From positions 62,001-126,000 of the forward strand of contig NZ_JAFMSX010000003.1 in the NCBI RefSeq assembly GCF_017916425.1: a stretch of 64,000 nt of DNA. Reading direction: 5' to 3'. The position numbers and the translations under genes were made by a program. The notes under the pieces are model-generated. The model saw nothing but the letters and a program-made list of their open reading frames with translations, did no database searches and was not told the origin of the DNA. Source of the DNA: Nocardioides sp. SYSU D00065. GTDB taxonomy: Bacteria > Actinomycetota > Actinomycetes > Propionibacteriales > Nocardioidaceae. Shown one piece after another: positions 62,894 through 64,000 of this stretch (positions are counted from its first letter, which is position 1; each line of letters starts with the position of its first letter).

Positions 62894-64000
62894 GTGACAG
62901 AACAGCCGCGAATCGTGCCCGGGCTCCACGAGCGTCTGGTGACGCATGGGCTGCAGGCCGGACTCGATGACGAGGCAGTGCTTCGGGCTGAGTTCGCGAA
63001 GGTCGACCCGGCCGACCAACCACACGTGCTGGCTCGGCACATCTACGAGCTCACCCGTCATGCATTGGAAGGCCGGACTGATCCGGACGGTCGGCTTCAG
63101 CTCCTGAATGACCTCGTTGACCTACTTGAGGCTCCTGATGCTCAAGTCGCCGCGCCGGCGCGACACCTACGCCGCCTTGCGATGGATCCTGGTCCGGGCG
63201 TGGTCGATATTGAATCAGTTCGGCCCAAGACGCCACTGTCGGAAGCAGCGCTCCTCACGAATAGCGTGGGCGAGCCGAACCTCGCGGCCGAGTTGCGCGC
63301 AGAGGTCGATACCTCGGACGAGGTCGACCTGCTGTGCGCGTTCGTGAAGTGGCACGGTCTCCGCCTCTTGGAGGACGAGCTGGCGAGGCTGCGCCGCCGC
63401 AAAGCTCCTCTTCGAGTGATCACGACGACTTACATGGGAGCCACTGAGCGGGCCGCGCTGGACCGCCTTGTGCGAGAGCTCGGCGCAGAGGTACGAATCC
63501 AGTACGACGCCGCTCGCACCCGCCTGCACGCCAAGGCTTGGATGTTCCGCCGCCGGACGCAATTCGACACGGCCTACGTCGGCTCCTCGAATCTCTCCCG
63601 CGCCGCCCTCCTCGATGGCGTGGAATGGAACGTCCGGTTGTCCCGAGTCGCAACCCCCTCGCTGCTGGACAAGTTCCACGGCACCTTCGACACGTACTGG
63701 AACGACGCGAGTTTTGAGCTGTACGACCCGGACGTCGATCGCGACCGCTTGGACGATGCGCTCGCCGAAGCTTCGGGACGGCGACAGCACGACCGCGTGA
63801 CGATCAGTCTTTCTGGACTCGAGGTCCGCCCCTTCAACTATCAGCAACAAATGCTCGACGAGCTCTCCGTCGAGCGCGATGTGCACAATCGCCACCGAAA
63901 TCTGGTCGTCGCAGCCACCGGTACGGGCAAGACAGTGGTCGCCGCGCTTGATTACCGCCGGCTGTGTGGGCCTACGCCAGCCGACCGGCCGCGGCTTCTG
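62894..64000 (+). CDS. PLD-nuclease/DEAD-type helicase (DUF3427-like), 5' part only, truncated by window edge
   Basis: 369 residues visible from a GTG at 62894, open to the window end. The N-terminus MTEQPRIVPGLHERLVTHGLQ is helical. A phospholipase-D-like domain (about 145-290) carries HAKAWMFRRR, AYVGSSNLSRAAL and VITTTYMGATER, typical HxK half-site motifs. A superfamily 2 helicase start follows: RPFNYQQQMLDEL then NLVVAATGTGKTVVAAL (Walker A). Members are usually over 1000 residues and are found in defence or restriction contexts. The base composition is visibly less GC-rich, with codons such as AAT, GAT, CAA, ATT and TTG. It lies 157 bases from tRNA-Ala, suggesting transfer. Confidence 0.85.
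   Translation, partial: MTEQPRIVPGLHERLVTHGLQAGLDDEAVLRAEFAKVDPADQPHVLARHIYELTRHALEGRTDPDGRLQLLNDLVDLLEAPDAQVAAPARHLRRLAMDPGPGVVDIESVRPKTPLSEAALLTNSVGEPNLAAELRAEVDTSDEVDLLCAFVKWHGLRLLEDELARLRRRKAPLRVITTTYMGATERAALDRLVRELGAEVRIQYDAARTRLHAKAWMFRRRTQFDTAYVGSSNLSRAALLDGVEWNVRLSRVATPSLLDKFHGTFDTYWNDASFELYDPDVDRDRLDDALAEASGRRQHDRVTISLSGLEVRPFNYQQQMLDELSVERDVHNRHRNLVVAATGTGKTVVAALDYRRLCGPTPADRPRLL

Overview
This window is the chromosomal origin region of a high-GC Gram-positive bacterium (Actinomycetota), most likely a member of the Nocardioidaceae and Nocardioides-like. The evidence is the very strong G/C bias at third codon positions, many GTG starts, the actinobacterial gene order around dnaA (rpmH-rnpA-yidD-yidC-khpB-rsmG-parA-parB on one side, dnaN-gnd-recF-dciA-gyrB-gyrA-DUF3566-tRNA-Ile-tRNA-Ala on the other), three parS sites, and a ponA/GT87/PadR/ino1 cluster resembling the one near the mycobacterial origin. 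The genus is an inference from gene order and protein character, not from a search.

Layout. 1-3.7 kb: left-truncated secreted multidomain protein, then a divergent MFS exporter/TetR pair. 3.8-16 kb: dnaB with DnaA-box-like sites upstream, then MATE exporter, secreted proteins and a very large subtilase, an 82-bp tandem hairpin array, and the rpsF-ssb-rpsR-rplI operon. 16-27.8 kb: envelope and signalling genes: Ser/Thr kinase overlapping endonuclease IV, sortase with its probable Asn/Gly/Gln-rich substrate, FemX-like and alanine-racemase-like pair, GT87 protein, class A penicillin-binding protein, PadR regulator, myo-inositol phosphate synthase. 28-31 kb: a CUT1 sugar ABC importer lacking its ATPase. 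31-44.4 kb: cca, then DUF6049-MurJ-pseudokinase-SigM-anti-sigma-TrxB-TrxA, a GNAT enzyme, an aminotransferase and a PlsC-type acyltransferase. 44.5-49.8 kb: parB, parA, rsmG, khpB, yidC, yidD, rnpA, rpmH, all leftward. 49.8-62.3 kb: origin, dnaA, dnaN, gnd, recF, dciA, gyrB, gyrA, DUF3566. 62.4-64 kb: tRNA-Ile, a 41-residue DLW-39 protein, tRNA-Ala, then the 5' part of a PLD/DEAD helicase of lower GC that looks like the start of an accessory region.

How the genes work together. The core is replication and segregation: DnaA and DnaN, the helicase DnaB and its probable loader DciA, SSB, RecF and gyrase, with ParA/ParB/parS for origin segregation. A second theme is cell-envelope construction (MurJ and its pseudokinase partner, class A PBP, FemX-like/Alr-like, sortase, GT87, YidC, inositol synthesis). 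A third is redox and stress response (SigM-type sigma factor and anti-sigma, TrxB/TrxA each preceded by a SigR/SigH-like motif, Nfo).

The most interesting items are: a repeated leaderless promoter architecture (TAxxxT, then 6-8 bases, then the start codon) at about twelve genes; two parS sites written in frame into an N-terminal extension of ParA; the 82-bp hairpin array; DnaA-box-like sites in front of dnaB about 45 kb from dnaA; a sortase-substrate pair without LPXTG; and a small ORF between dnaA and dnaN. I saw no CRISPR array, prophage or insertion sequence.
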